The notes beneath the pieces are model-generated. The model worked only from the letters and a program-made list of their open reading frames with translations. It made no database searches and was not told the origin of the DNA. From DASYXZ01 sp035308965 (GTDB taxonomy: Bacteria > Acidobacteriota > Terriglobia > UBA7540), in contig DATGFN010000023.1 of the NCBI GenBank assembly GCA_035308965.1, positions 62,001 through 126,000 on the forward strand: 64,000 nt of DNA, given 5' to 3'. Positions 43,726-53,341 of this stretch are shown here, piece by piece. Position numbers and translations under genes: made by a program. The first letter of the stretch is position 1. Each line of letters begins with the position of its first letter.

Positions 43726-43912
43726 GTCAGGATTTCAATTGGTCAGTATTTCAGTCTGTCCGAGTTTCAGTTGACCCCATTACGGGACGTGGCCGAAGTT
43801 CGCTCCTCGATCTCCATTTAAGATATCCACATGAACAATAATACATTTGAGCTATATATTCGATACTGGCCTACTGATTTACTGACGCACTGACCAACTG
43901 AAATACTGACCG
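43726..43912. repeat. Inverted pair of octamer arrays (ACTGA type), second locus
   Basis: Right arm 43871-43911: CTACTGAT-TTACTGAC-GCACTGAC-CAACTGAA-ATACTGAC. Left arm 43726-43776, read on the minus strand: CAACTGAA-ACTCGGAC-AGACTGAA-ATACTGAC-CAATTGAA-ATCCTGAC. The arms are about 90 bases apart and complementary in part. The ACTGAAATACTGACC core is shared exactly with the 38603 array. Confidence 0.6.
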
Positions 43913-43949
43913 CCTTGCCCACCCGACATGCCGCGCCCACCGCTCACCC

Positions 43950-46900
43950 TCAAAACGTGAGGCGCAGCGCGAACTGAATTTCCCGAGGATCGCCCGGCCC
44001 GCCTGAGGCGATCCCGGCCAGGGGTTGCACGGTATTGAAAATTTGCCCAAAGCTGGATGAGGCCACGTCGCGTTCCGGGGTGGCGAAGTTGGCGTGATTG
44101 AAGATGTTGAACATTTCCGCTCGGAATTCGAGCGCCTTCTTCTCGCCGAGTTTGAAATGCCGCACCAGCGAAAAATCCCAATCGCTCAGGCCCGGGCCGC
44201 GCAGAATGTTTCGTCCGGCGTTGCCGAAGGCGCAATGGCCGCCCGCGTCAGTAAAAGGATTGGAGAAGGCCGAGGGCCTAATCCATTGATTGGGGGTCTG
44301 TTGGCTGGGATAGGGATTTCCCGTTACATCGGGACGGTCCGTGAGCGCGCCGAAATTTTGGAATTCGCCAGTGCAACTTACGTCCCCGCTGATGACGGGA
44401 GTGAACGGAGAGCCGGTCTGGGCGGTGAGGATGCCGGCCAACTCCCAGTCCGAAATAAAGTAATTCACCGGGCCGCTGGCCGAGCGCAGGGACCTGCCGC
44501 CGAAGGGCAGGTCGTATACGTAGGCTACAGAGAGCCGATGGCGGATATCAAAGTCCGAGGACGCTTTCTCCGCCGCCAGATCCAGCGAGTTCTGCGGCGC
44601 GTTAGCATTCACGTCCGTGGAGCTGAAAGTGGAATTGGTGTCAATCGCATGCCCATAGGTGTAGCTAAGCAGGAAAGCGATGCCTTTGGCAAAGTGGCGC
44701 TCGGCTTTCACCTGCAGCGCGTGGTACGCCGACTTGCCGGAAGATTCGGTGTAGACAAAGTCCTGGGGAAAAATGGCAAAGCGCCGCGCCATGGCGTTCG
44801 AAAGGTCGGGTTGATTGGGATCGACGGCGCGGGGCAATCTCAAGCCGCGCGTTCCCACGTAGCCCACGTCCAGCAGCCACGATCCCGGCAGTTGCCTTTG
44901 CACATCCAAAGACCATTCCTGGATAAAGGAATCCTGGAAGTTCACCTGGAAGGGAGAGATAGCCGGATAAACCGGCGCGGCGGCCAATGCAAAAGCGTTA
45001 TTGATTGCGGCGCCGGATAGCAGCGGCACTTGCCCGCTCAGGATGGCAGGGAGGAGTGATGTTACCTCACCCACATTGACCTGGACAAAAGGCGGATTAG
45101 CTGCGCGTTGGAAGTAAACGTCGCCAAAGGTTTGATCAAAGAATATTCCGTACCCGCCCCGCACTACCGTTTGATGGTTATGGAACGGTTGCCAGGCAAA
45201 ACCCAGGCGCGGGGCAAAGTTATTGCGATCGGGGTATTGCAAGGCCCGGTTTTCCGCCGAGGAGCCAAAATCCTTCTTGCCCACGGGCACGAAGGTCAAA
45301 GTCCCAAAGGGGGTAAGCTGCGGACATTCAACTGCCGCTGCACTGGTTCCCGCCACCAGCAGGGCGCCAGGTGCTCCGCAGGCGGTGCTGGAAAAATCGA
45401 AATTGGAAAAGTGATTGTTCTTGTCAGTCACCAGGCTGTTGTATTCGTAGCGAACTCCCGCATCCAGGGTGAAGTTCGGCTTGATCTTCCACGTGTCGGC
45501 GGCGAAATAGTCATACTCGGTGCCGGTACCGGAAATATTCACCTCAAATCCGTTGATCCAATCCTGTGGAATGCCGAGTAACCCGTCGGCCACGCCGCTG
45601 CCAAAAGAGCAACTCCCTGGAGGGCAGGCCGCAAAGAGTTGTCCGGCGATGGCGTTAAACGCCGCGGGCGGCAAGCTCTGCTGGAGGGCGCCAAGCACCA
45701 GGGCTCCGGTGGCCACGCCGCTGAAGTCGAATTCACTGCGGATGGTGCGATCGCGGGTGAAATTGCCCCGTTTGATGGGACGGATGTCCACTCCGAAGGC
45801 GAAGGAATGATTGCCGCGGATGTGGGTCAACGTGTCGGCGAACTCATAGGTATTCACGGCCCCGTGTTGGGGATTATTGATCTGCGAACCGAGTTCGGCG
45901 TATCCGGAAAACGTGATGCGGGGAACCCCGCTCAAAGGTCCGGTCACTTGAGTTCCGGCAATGTTCAGCGGGGCGGTGTGCGAGAACGCGTTACCCTCGT
46001 CCTGATTGTTCAGCGTCTCATTCCAGCGGTTATAGCCCAGCTTAAACTCATTCACGGTGGAGTTGGAAATCAAGTGGGTCCAGTCAATGCCTGTCATGGT
46101 GTTGACATTGTGCACGTTGATGCCGTAATCGAGCAGGCTCGAATCTTCATTGAACGGGCGAAACTCACGATCGCTGGTAATGTTATAGCGGGCAAAGAAT
46201 GAGTCCTTCTCTCCCCATTTGTGATCCACGCGCGTGGCAAAGGAATCCGTGTCAATGCTTCGGTTGCCTTCGGCGATGTAGTTGGCGGCGCCGCAGCCGG
46301 CGTTGGCGATGTTGGGTTGCGGGTAGAGATTCACCATTGCGGCACCCGCCGGGTCCGGCCCCGTGGCGCCAATCAAAGGTAGAAGAGAACCGAGGTTATT
46401 GCCGGGAACGGTGAGCGGTGCGGCTGGGTTCAATAAGACCAGAGGATCGAGCAGCAGGGTTTTGTTCGGACAACTCGGCGAGAGATCGCCGGCGAAGTTG
46501 CCCGCGCGCTCGGCCATGGTGGGCACGCGGCCCTGCTGGAAGATGCTGCGCCGCTCGCGCAGCCCTTCATAAGCGCCAAAGAAAAACGTCTTGTGACCTT
46601 CATATGCGCCGGGAATGGTAACCGGACCGCCCACCGTGCCGCCAAACTGATTGCGGCGGAAAGGCGGAACGTTGGGATCGAAAAAATTGCGCGTGTCCAA
46701 GGCGCTGTTGCGAAGATATTCGTAGAGCGAACCGTGCAACTGCTCCGTGCCCGTCTTCGTAACCACGTTCACCTGGGCGCCTGCGTTGGTGCCAAAGCGC
46801 GCATCATAGAGGCCCGTCTCCATGTTGAACTCTTGCACCGAGTCGATGGGCGGGGTCACGGCATAGGTTCCCACCGCCACCGAAGTGTCATTCAGCCCGT

Positions 46901-47489
46901 CGAGCCAGAAGGAGTTCATTGACTCGCGCAATCCGTTGGCATTAATCGCCCCGCCCCGATTGCTGTTTTCAGAATTCGCCGTGCCCGGCGCCACGCCCGG
47001 CGCCAGCAAAGTAATTTGCACAAAATTGCGCCCATTCAGGGGAATCTGCGAGACCTTTTGCTGTTCAAAAGTGGCGCCCACGGTGGGGTTCTCCGTGTTC
47101 GTCACCGGGGCGGTGGCGTGGACTTCCACGGTTTGAGCCTGGTTCCCCACCTCGAGCTGAATATCAATTCTCAAGTGCTGGTCCACCAGAAGTTCGATCG
47201 GAAGGCCGGTGGTGTAAGTCTTAAACCCCGTCTTGCTGGCCGAGAGAGCGTAGTGACCGGGAGGCAAAAGGGGAATCTCGTAGAGTCCATCCTGATTGGT
47301 GGAGGCGCTACGCGTGAACCCCGTGTCTTTTTCGGCCGCGGTCACCGTGACACCGGCGATGGCGGCTCCGGTAGCGTCGGTCACTGATCCAATCAAACTC
47401 CCTTGCGCTTGCTGTGCCCGGGCGGGAATGGACCAGCCCGCGAGGAGCAGGGATAGACCCAGGAAATATATAAGATGAAATTGACGCAT
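43950..47489 (-). CDS. TonB-dependent receptor with carboxypeptidase-regulatory domain (Oar-like)
   Basis: A 1179-residue outer-membrane transporter. Signal peptide (IYFLGLSLLLAGWSIPARA, about 7-25), a CarboxypepD_reg-like Ig domain (about 28-115; GSVTDATGAAIAGVTVTA, GLYEIPLLPPGHYALS), a plug domain (about 120-235; QKVSQIPLNGRNFVQITLLAPG in part, LDGLNDTS) and a long 22-strand-type barrel ending in the terminal Phe of FALRLTF, the usual outer-membrane C-terminus. Such long receptors are highly multiplied in Acidobacteria and are thought to import oligosaccharides or other large nutrients. No SusD-like or TonB gene is adjacent, so the substrate is unknown. Divergent from uvrA across 236 bases. 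Confidence 0.93.
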   Translation of the reverse strand: MRQFHLIYFLGLSLLLAGWSIPARAQQAQGSLIGSVTDATGAAIAGVTVTAAEKDTGFTRSASTNQDGLYEIPLLPPGHYALSASKTGFKTYTTGLPIELLVDQHLRIDIQLEVGNQAQTVEVHATAPVTNTENPTVGATFEQQKVSQIPLNGRNFVQITLLAPGVAPGTANSENSNRGGAINANGLRESMNSFWLDGLNDTSVAVGTYAVTPPIDSVQEFNMETGLYDARFGTNAGAQVNVVTKTGTEQLHGSLYEYLRNSALDTRNFFDPNVPPFRRNQFGGTVGGPVTIPGAYEGHKTFFFGAYEGLRERRSIFQQGRVPTMAERAGNFAGDLSPSCPNKTLLLDPLVLLNPAAPLTVPGNNLGSLLPLIGATGPDPAGAAMVNLYPQPNIANAGCGAANYIAEGNRSIDTDSFATRVDHKWGEKDSFFARYNITSDREFRPFNEDSSLLDYGINVHNVNTMTGIDWTHLISNSTVNEFKLGYNRWNETLNNQDEGNAFSHTAPLNIAGTQVTGPLSGVPRITFSGYAELGSQINNPQHGAVNTYEFADTLTHIRGNHSFAFGVDIRPIKRGNFTRDRTIRSEFDFSGVATGALVLGALQQSLPPAAFNAIAGQLFAACPPGSCSFGSGVADGLLGIPQDWINGFEVNISGTGTEYDYFAADTWKIKPNFTLDAGVRYEYNSLVTDKNNHFSNFDFSSTACGAPGALLVAGTSAAAVECPQLTPFGTLTFVPVGKKDFGSSAENRALQYPDRNNFAPRLGFAWQPFHNHQTVVRGGYGIFFDQTFGDVYFQRAANPPFVQVNVGEVTSLLPAILSGQVPLLSGAAINNAFALAAAPVYPAISPFQVNFQDSFIQEWSLDVQRQLPGSWLLDVGYVGTRGLRLPRAVDPNQPDLSNAMARRFAIFPQDFVYTESSGKSAYHALQVKAERHFAKGIAFLLSYTYGHAIDTNSTFSSTDVNANAPQNSLDLAAEKASSDFDIRHRLSVAYVYDLPFGGRSLRSASGPVNYFISDWELAGILTAQTGSPFTPVISGDVSCTGEFQNFGALTDRPDVTGNPYPSQQTPNQWIRPSAFSNPFTDAGGHCAFGNAGRNILRGPGLSDWDFSLVRHFKLGEKKALEFRAEMFNIFNHANFATPERDVASSSFGQIFNTVQPLAGIASGGPGDPREIQFALRLTF

Positions 47490-47725
47490 GAAATCGCCCC
47501 CTCAACTTTCCACTGTAGGCAGTGCAATAGTGCTGCGGCCAATTCTGCTTCCGCCATTCATCGAAGTCAAGCCGGGTGTGTGACAGTTTCATAGGCGTCA
47601 CAACCACGGCAAATCGCGTTCCCGCTCCTCCAACTCTTTGCGCACCCACGCCCATTGACCTATAATAGATTGTTTGCGAACAGGGCGACGGGACTTGCTG
47701 TATACCTGCGCAGGGGAACACCACC

Positions 47726-50700
47726 ATGGGCGTCGAGACGACTCATCAACCGCCAGTCTTCACCGAAACATCGCCTTCATCCGCGACCGCGGTGGCCAAT
47801 GATGACGCCATTGTGGTGCGCGGGGCGCGCGTCCACAATCTGAAGAATATTGATTTCGAAATTCCCCATAACCGGCTGACCGTGGTCACCGGCGTCTCGG
47901 GGTCGGGAAAATCCAGCCTGGCGTTTGACACCGTATACGCCGAAGGCCAGCGCCGCTACGTGGAGTCGCTTTCCGCCTACGCCCGCCAGTTCCTGGAGCG
48001 CATGGAGAAGCCCGACGTCGACGAAGTGACGGGCATCGCGCCCGCCGTAGCCATCCGCCAGAAGAATTCCACCCGCAACCCGCGCTCCACCGTGGCGACA
48101 GCTACGGAGATTTACGACTACATGCGGTTGCTCTTCGCCCGCATCGGCGTGACCACCTGCTCCCAATGCGGCGACGTGGTGCGCAAAGATCATGTGGATG
48201 GCATTGCGGATCGGGTGATGTCACTCGAACCGGGCCGAAGATTTTACATCCTGTTTGAGGTGAATAGCGCCGACGCGCCGTCAAAGGCCATGGGCGCGAA
48301 CCAATCGAAACCCGTAGGAGCGATTCACGAACCGCCCCCGCCCAAGAAAGCAAATCGAGCCAAAGGAAGACCACGAGCGGCCAAAAGTGCCGCGCCGTCA
48401 CCCACACCGCCAGACGAATCCCTCAAGCCACGCCTCTTCGCACTGCGCCAGAGCGGGTTTAACCGACTCTACCAGGGCGGCCGCGTTTTCGAGTTTTCGA
48501 CGCCCGAGTCATTACTGGAAATCGATTTTGCCCGGCCCGTCTTCGTCATGGTGGACCGTCTGACAATTGGCTCGGACATTCGCCAACGCCTGATCGACTC
48601 CCTGGAAATTTGCTATCGGGAATCCGGTGAAGCAATTCTGGAATTTGTTGCCCGCGAAGAAAATTCTGGCGGCGCACCATCATCGCCCACAGCGCCCGAA
48701 CGTCTGGTTTTTAATGAGCGTTTTGAGTGCAAACGCTGTGCCATCGTTTATGAAGATCCGGAGCCGCGCCTTTTTTCCTTCAACAATCCCTTCGGGGCCT
48801 GCCCGCGCTGCCAGGGATTCGGCAACACGATTGATTTTGATTTGGACCTGGTGATTCCCGACAAAAATAAAACCCTGGCCGGAGGCGCGGTGGAGCCGTG
48901 GACCAGGCCGCGCTATCGTGGTTTCGTCAATGAGATGAAGCAGTCGGCGCGCGCTGCCGGCGTCCCTCTGGACGTGCCTTACCACAAGCTGACGCCCGCC
49001 CAGCAAGACTGGCTGTTGAATGGTGATGGACAATTTGTGGGCATTCGCGGCTTTTTCAAATATCTGGAACGTAAGAAATACAAACTGTACATTCGGGTAT
49101 TCCTGAGCCGGTTTCGCGGCTACGCGCTTTGTCCCGATTGCCATGGCGGGAGGTTGCGCCGCGAGGCTTTGAATGTCCGAGTCAACGGCCGGACCATTAC
49201 CGAGGTCGGTGCGATGTCCATCCGGGAAGCCTATCAATTCTTCAATCAGCTTCGCCTCTCTCCCGCGGAAGAAACGGTGGCGGAAAAAGTTCTTGAGGAA
49301 GTTCAATCCCGGCTCAAATTTCTTTACAAAGTCGGTTTGGAATACCTCACGCTCGACCGGCTGGCCTCCACGCTCTCGGGCGGCGAGTCGCAGCGGATTC
49401 AGTTGGCGACGGCGCTGGGCTCGAATCTGGTGGGGGCGCTGTACGTCTTGGACGAGCCCTCCATCGGCCTGCACGCGCGCGATACCAATCGTTTGATTGA
49501 AATCCTGAAAAACTTGCGCGATATCGGCAACACCATTCTGGTGGTGGAGCACGATCCGGAAATGATGCGCAACGCCGACCACATTCTGGACCTCGGTCCG
49601 GGCGCGGGCGAGCATGGCGGAAAAATCATGTTTGCGGGCGATTGGAACGGCCTGCTGGCGGACGCGCGCTCATTGACCGGGCGGTACCTTTCCGGGGAGC
49701 TGGAAATTCCCCTGCCTGATCAGCGGCGGCGCCCGGGCAAATTCCGTTTGAGAATTCGCGGGGCGCGTCAACACAACTTGAAATCGATTGACGTGGATAT
49801 TCCACTCGGCTTGATGGTGTGCGTCAGCGGAGTTTCCGGCTCGGGCAAATCCACCCTGGTGCATGACGTGCTTTACAACGCGCTGATTTCGCGGCGCGGC
49901 CAGCAGGCTCCCCGGGCCGAATTTGAAAAGATCGAGGGTGACGGCGCGGTGGGCGAGTTGGTGCTGGTGGACCAATCCCCCCTCGGTCGCACGCCGCGCT
50001 CTAACCCCGTGACGTACATCAAAGCCTTTGACGCTATTCGCGATGTGTTCGCCGCCACGCCCGAAGCGCGCAAACGCGGGATGTCCTCCGGCCATTTTTC
50101 CTTCAACATTCCGGGTGGGCGCTGCGAGACCTGCCAGGGCGACGGCACGGTGACGGTGGAAATGCAGTTTCTTGCCGATGTCGAATTGATTTGCGAGGAA
50201 TGCCGCGGACGCCGCTTCAAGCCGGCGACGCTGGAAATCCGTTTCAAGGGCAAGAACATTTATGACGTGCTGCAAATGACGGTGAAGGAAGCGCTCACTT
50301 TTTTTTCCAGCGCGCCCAAGGTCACCAGCAAGATTCGTGTGCTGGATGAAGTGGGCTTGGGCTACCTGCGCCTGGGCCAGTCCGCCACCACGCTATCCGG
50401 CGGCGAGGCCCAGCGCGTGCGTCTGGCGGCGCATCTCGCCCACCAGACGGGAGACAATACGCTTTTTATTTTTGACGAGCCCACCACCGGCCTCCATTTT
50501 GACGACATCAATAAGCTGCTGGCCGCCTTCCGAAAATTGCTGGAGGCGGGCGGGAGCGTCCTGATCATCGAGCACAACCTCGAAGTGTTGAAGACCTCCG
50601 ATTGGATTATCGACCTCGGGCCCGAGGGCGGCGATGCCGGAGGCTACCTGGTAGGGGCCGGTACGCCGGAAGATTTAGTTGAGAATCCGCGCTCGCACAC

Positions 50701-50740
50701 GGGCAAATATCTGGCAGCCTATCTGGCGAAACATGGATGA
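47726..50740 (+). CDS. uvrA: Excinuclease ABC subunit A
   Basis: A 1004-residue nucleotide-excision-repair damage sensor. First ATPase: GVSGSGKSSLAFDT (K62) and, far downstream, LSGGESQRIQLA and VLDEPSIGLHARD. Second: GVSGSGKSTLVHDV, LSGGEAQRVRLA, FDEPTTGLHFDD. Zinc modules: CSQCG (about 145), CKRCAIVYEDPEPRLF with ACPRCQGFG, CPDCHGGRLR, and CETCQGDGTV with CEECRGRRF. A 50-residue Pro/Lys/Ala-rich insertion (about 181-231), partly encoded by a palindromic element, lies where the UvrB-binding domain is expected. The start is ATG 47726; an unconserved 26-residue N-terminus precedes the first ABC strand. Its last eight bases overlap the next gene. Confidence 0.97.
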   Translation: MGVETTHQPPVFTETSPSSATAVANDDAIVVRGARVHNLKNIDFEIPHNRLTVVTGVSGSGKSSLAFDTVYAEGQRRYVESLSAYARQFLERMEKPDVDEVTGIAPAVAIRQKNSTRNPRSTVATATEIYDYMRLLFARIGVTTCSQCGDVVRKDHVDGIADRVMSLEPGRRFYILFEVNSADAPSKAMGANQSKPVGAIHEPPPPKKANRAKGRPRAAKSAAPSPTPPDESLKPRLFALRQSGFNRLYQGGRVFEFSTPESLLEIDFARPVFVMVDRLTIGSDIRQRLIDSLEICYRESGEAILEFVAREENSGGAPSSPTAPERLVFNERFECKRCAIVYEDPEPRLFSFNNPFGACPRCQGFGNTIDFDLDLVIPDKNKTLAGGAVEPWTRPRYRGFVNEMKQSARAAGVPLDVPYHKLTPAQQDWLLNGDGQFVGIRGFFKYLERKKYKLYIRVFLSRFRGYALCPDCHGGRLRREALNVRVNGRTITEVGAMSIREAYQFFNQLRLSPAEETVAEKVLEEVQSRLKFLYKVGLEYLTLDRLASTLSGGESQRIQLATALGSNLVGALYVLDEPSIGLHARDTNRLIEILKNLRDIGNTILVVEHDPEMMRNADHILDLGPGAGEHGGKIMFAGDWNGLLADARSLTGRYLSGELEIPLPDQRRRPGKFRLRIRGARQHNLKSIDVDIPLGLMVCVSGVSGSGKSTLVHDVLYNALISRRGQQAPRAEFEKIEGDGAVGELVLVDQSPLGRTPRSNPVTYIKAFDAIRDVFAATPEARKRGMSSGHFSFNIPGGRCETCQGDGTVTVEMQFLADVELICEECRGRRFKPATLEIRFKGKNIYDVLQMTVKEALTFFSSAPKVTSKIRVLDEVGLGYLRLGQSATTLSGGEAQRVRLAAHLAHQTGDNTLFIFDEPTTGLHFDDINKLLAAFRKLLEAGGSVLIIEHNLEVLKTSDWIIDLGPEGGDAGGYLVGAGTPEDLVENPRSHTGKYLAAYLAKHG
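48311..48337. repeat. REP-like palindrome in frame inside uvrA
   Basis: CCGTAGGAGCGATTCACGAA followed by CCGCCCC: GGAGCG and CGCCCC flank the ATTCACGAA centre. This is the GTAGGGGCGATTC-type palindrome common between genes in many bacteria; in frame it gives the peptide KPVGAIHEPPPP. It sits inside the low-complexity insertion of UvrA. Confidence 0.5.
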
Positions 50741-52097
50741 ATTGATCATCGAGCGACAACGCGAGAGCGCGCACCGGAGTTGGGAGCGGGCCGCGTTCCA
50801 TGCGCTCGTTTGTGCCGGTCTGGTCACCGTGGCCGTGCACGCGGTGGCACAGACTAAACACAAAGCACAACCGCCGCCGGCCTCGTCCGATGACCAAACG
50901 GCGGCGAAAACTGAAGCGCTGCTCCACGAATCGGAAGACGCCCTGAATAGGAAAGATTTCGCTGCCGCGGTGAAATCGCTGAAGGCGGTTCTGGACCTTC
51001 AGCCTGATCTAACACCCGCGTGGTTCTCCGTGGGCTACGCTTACACCGGCCTGCACCAGGACGACGATGCCGTGGCGGCCTACCGCAAGTCGATCGAGCT
51101 CCAGCCGGATTTATTTGAGGCGCGGATCAACCTGGGCATTTTGCTGGTGGAAATGAGCCGGCCGAAAGACGCTCTCGAGCACCTGGAAAAGGCCTCATCG
51201 TTGAAGCCGGAAAACGCCCGCGCCCATCTCTATTACGCCCGCGCGCTCGCCGCCGCCGGAGAGGCGGAGGCCGCGCAAAAGCAATTCCAGGAAACGCTTC
51301 GGCTGGAGCCCAAATCCGCCATCGCGCATTTTGACCTGGGGCAAATCGAGCTAAACCAAAAGCATTTCGAGGAAGCCCGGGCGGAATTTGAAAAGGCTGC
51401 CGGCCTGGACGGCCACCTCGCGCAGGCTTGGCTCGGCACGGCCCTGGCGCTCGAGGGATTGAAGCGACCTGGCGATGCGGCGGCCGACTTTGAAAAATAC
51501 TTGGGGTTGAAACCCGACGACCTGGAGACCCGTTTCCATTTGGCGAAAATCAATCTCCAGGAAGGCAAGAATGAAGACGCGCTGGCCAACCTCCAGAAGG
51601 TTTACCAGGTAAAGCCCGGCATGGCAGGGCTGGCCGCGGCACTGGGTGACGTGTGCGCTCTGCTCAAAAAATTACCCGACTCTGAAAGATATTATCGCGA
51701 GGCGCTGGCCGGCACTCCGGATGATTCCGACCTGCATCGCGCTCTGGGTAAAACGCTGCTCGACGAAGAAAAACTCGAGGCGGCCGAATCCGAATTTCGC
51801 GCCGCCTTAAAAATTAATCCGCAGAACCTGGAGGCGCAGCACGGCCTGGCCGCGACGCTTTACCTCGAAAAACGGTATCCGGAAACCATTCCCTTGCTCG
51901 AAGCGCGTACGCGCGAACCTAACCCTCCCGATGAAGCGTTCTTCCTGCTTGCTACCTGCTACGATCATTTGCGTGACAATCGCAAAGCGCTGGCCGCCTA
52001 CGAGCGCTTTCTGGAGCTCGCCCAGGATAAGAACTCCAACCAGGTGTGGCAGGCTCAACAGCGGGCGAAACTCCTGCGCCGCATGCTGGAGAAATAG
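50733..52097 (+). CDS. Exported TPR-repeat protein
   Basis: About 454 residues from ATG 50733, eight bases inside the end of uvrA; the frame extends 18 codons further but only within uvrA. A hydrophobic signal or anchor (FHALVCAGLVTVAVHAVAQ, about 22-40) precedes roughly eleven tetratricopeptide repeats (from about 70 to 440) with typical AWFSVGYAYTGLHQDDDAVA, HLYYARALAAAGEAEAAQKQ and HRALGKTLLDEEKLEAAESE. TPRs form a protein-binding superhelix; the partner is unknown. Overlap with uvrA and tight packing with the next two genes suggest one transcript, though a repair role is not implied. Confidence 0.87.
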   Translation: MDELIIERQRESAHRSWERAAFHALVCAGLVTVAVHAVAQTKHKAQPPPASSDDQTAAKTEALLHESEDALNRKDFAAAVKSLKAVLDLQPDLTPAWFSVGYAYTGLHQDDDAVAAYRKSIELQPDLFEARINLGILLVEMSRPKDALEHLEKASSLKPENARAHLYYARALAAAGEAEAAQKQFQETLRLEPKSAIAHFDLGQIELNQKHFEEARAEFEKAAGLDGHLAQAWLGTALALEGLKRPGDAAADFEKYLGLKPDDLETRFHLAKINLQEGKNEDALANLQKVYQVKPGMAGLAAALGDVCALLKKLPDSERYYREALAGTPDDSDLHRALGKTLLDEEKLEAAESEFRAALKINPQNLEAQHGLAATLYLEKRYPETIPLLEARTREPNPPDEAFFLLATCYDHLRDNRKALAAYERFLELAQDKNSNQVWQAQQRAKLLRRMLEK

Positions 52098-52102
52098 CTA
52101 TA

Positions 52103-52657
52103 ATGAAATCCGTGATGGCACCTCGCAGGCGAACCATGGCTGTCGCGGTCTGCCTGGGATTGCTGGCGGCCGGGGGGACGATGGTGTGTTTAGCCGCGCC
52201 CCGGATCGATACGGAAGAAGATTTGCTCCCCCGAATCCAGCAGGAGCACAATCCGGTGAAGAAAGCCAAATTTGAAATTCGATTGGCCCGCGTAAAGCTA
52301 TCTCACGCCAGCGGGGCGTGCCAAAAAGACGATCACGAATCCTGCACAAAATTATTGGACTCCTACCTGGAGTTTGTCAGGAGTTCCTGGAAGGACCTCC
52401 AGTCCGCCGGCCAGAATGCCGTGAAGCATCCTTCGGGTTTCAGGGAATTGGATATTGCCTTGCGCGAGGACGTCCGCACTCTCGAAGACACGAAGAGAGA
52501 AATGCCTTTCGAGGATCGCGGCGAGCTCGATCCCGTGAGCGCGGAAGTGAATAAAATTCATGACGAGGTTTTTGCCGCGCTCTTTCCCGCCGGAGGTCCG
52601 CGTCCACAGAATAAAGCCCCGAAGCAGCCTCACTTTGCGGCAGGAGGGAGCGAATGA
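52103..52657 (+). CDS. Hypothetical exported protein
   Basis: 184 residues from ATG 52103, five bases after the TPR gene stop; an internal ATG four codons on is a second option. Signal peptide (MAVAVCLGLLAAGGTMVCLA, about 10-29), then a helical domain with two Cys (ASGACQKDDHESCTKLLDSY) and a Pro/Lys-rich tail. I recognise no family. It overlaps the next gene by four bases (ATGA at 52654-52657), and the order TPR, exported, exported points to a shared envelope function. Confidence 0.7.
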   Translation: MKSVMAPRRRTMAVAVCLGLLAAGGTMVCLAAPRIDTEEDLLPRIQQEHNPVKKAKFEIRLARVKLSHASGACQKDDHESCTKLLDSYLEFVRSSWKDLQSAGQNAVKHPSGFRELDIALREDVRTLEDTKREMPFEDRGELDPVSAEVNKIHDEVFAALFPAGGPRPQNKAPKQPHFAAGGSE

Positions 52658-53304
52658 AATGCGCCCCAGCCGCCGCTCTTGCCCTGGGAATCTTGGCCGC
52701 AACTTCGTCCTCCTGGGGCGCGCAGCAAAAGACGGACTATCTCTCCGATGAAGAGCAGGACAAGCTGCGCGAAACGCAGGACCCTTCGGAAAGAATTAAA
52801 CTATTCCTCGTCATCGAGCAATCCCGGCTGGATCGGTTCGAAAGTTTTCGTACTCAGCCCCAAGAAGACAAGTATGACAACGGGGGGTACCTCGACGGCT
52901 TGCTGGGGCAATACATCAGCGTGAACGATGAGATGAAAAATTGGGTCGAGGACCAGTTCGAACGCAACGGCGATATGCGCCTTGGCCTGCGAGCGCTTCT
53001 TGACGCGGCGCCAAAACAATTGGAGCAGCTTCGGAGGCTGCAACAAACTCCTGACCCGCACAAGGCGGATTTTGCCGGAAGCCTGAGCGATGCCATCGCC
53101 GACCTTACCGACACACTGGACGGCGCCACCCGGGCGCTGGGCGAGCAGGAGAAAAAATTCGGCGCTTTGAAGAAGGAAGAGAAAGCCGAGGCCCAGGCCG
53201 ACAAGGATCGAGCCAAGGAAGAAAAGAAGCGGACGAAAGAAGAAAGGAAATTTAAGAAGAAAGAACACAAGTCCGGCGTCCCGGCAGACTCGGACGTGAA
53301 TTAA
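52654..53304 (+). CDS. Hypothetical exported coiled-coil protein
   Basis: 216 residues; its ATG overlaps the stop of the preceding gene. Signal peptide (AAALALGILAATSSSWGA, about 5-22), a helical middle (DEEQDKLRETQDPSERIKLF, YLDGLLGQYISVNDEMKNWV) and a strongly charged Lys/Glu C-terminal coiled coil (from about 155). The mature part resembles the preceding protein in layout (helical domain plus charged tail), but no family is recognised. Last gene of the uvrA-TPR run; 37 bases before the metalloprotease start region. Confidence 0.72.
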   Translation: MKCAPAAALALGILAATSSSWGAQQKTDYLSDEEQDKLRETQDPSERIKLFLVIEQSRLDRFESFRTQPQEDKYDNGGYLDGLLGQYISVNDEMKNWVEDQFERNGDMRLGLRALLDAAPKQLEQLRRLQQTPDPHKADFAGSLSDAIADLTDTLDGATRALGEQEKKFGALKKEEKAEAQADKDRAKEEKKRTKEERKFKKKEHKSGVPADSDVN

Positions 53305-53341
53305 TCAAGGTCAGCCCGCCACCCGATTGCTTGCCGCACTT

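Noticed and set aside
33741..43912. CRISPR array
   Set aside because: The repeats are 7-8 bases, directly adjacent and degenerate, with no spacers and no cas genes anywhere in the window.
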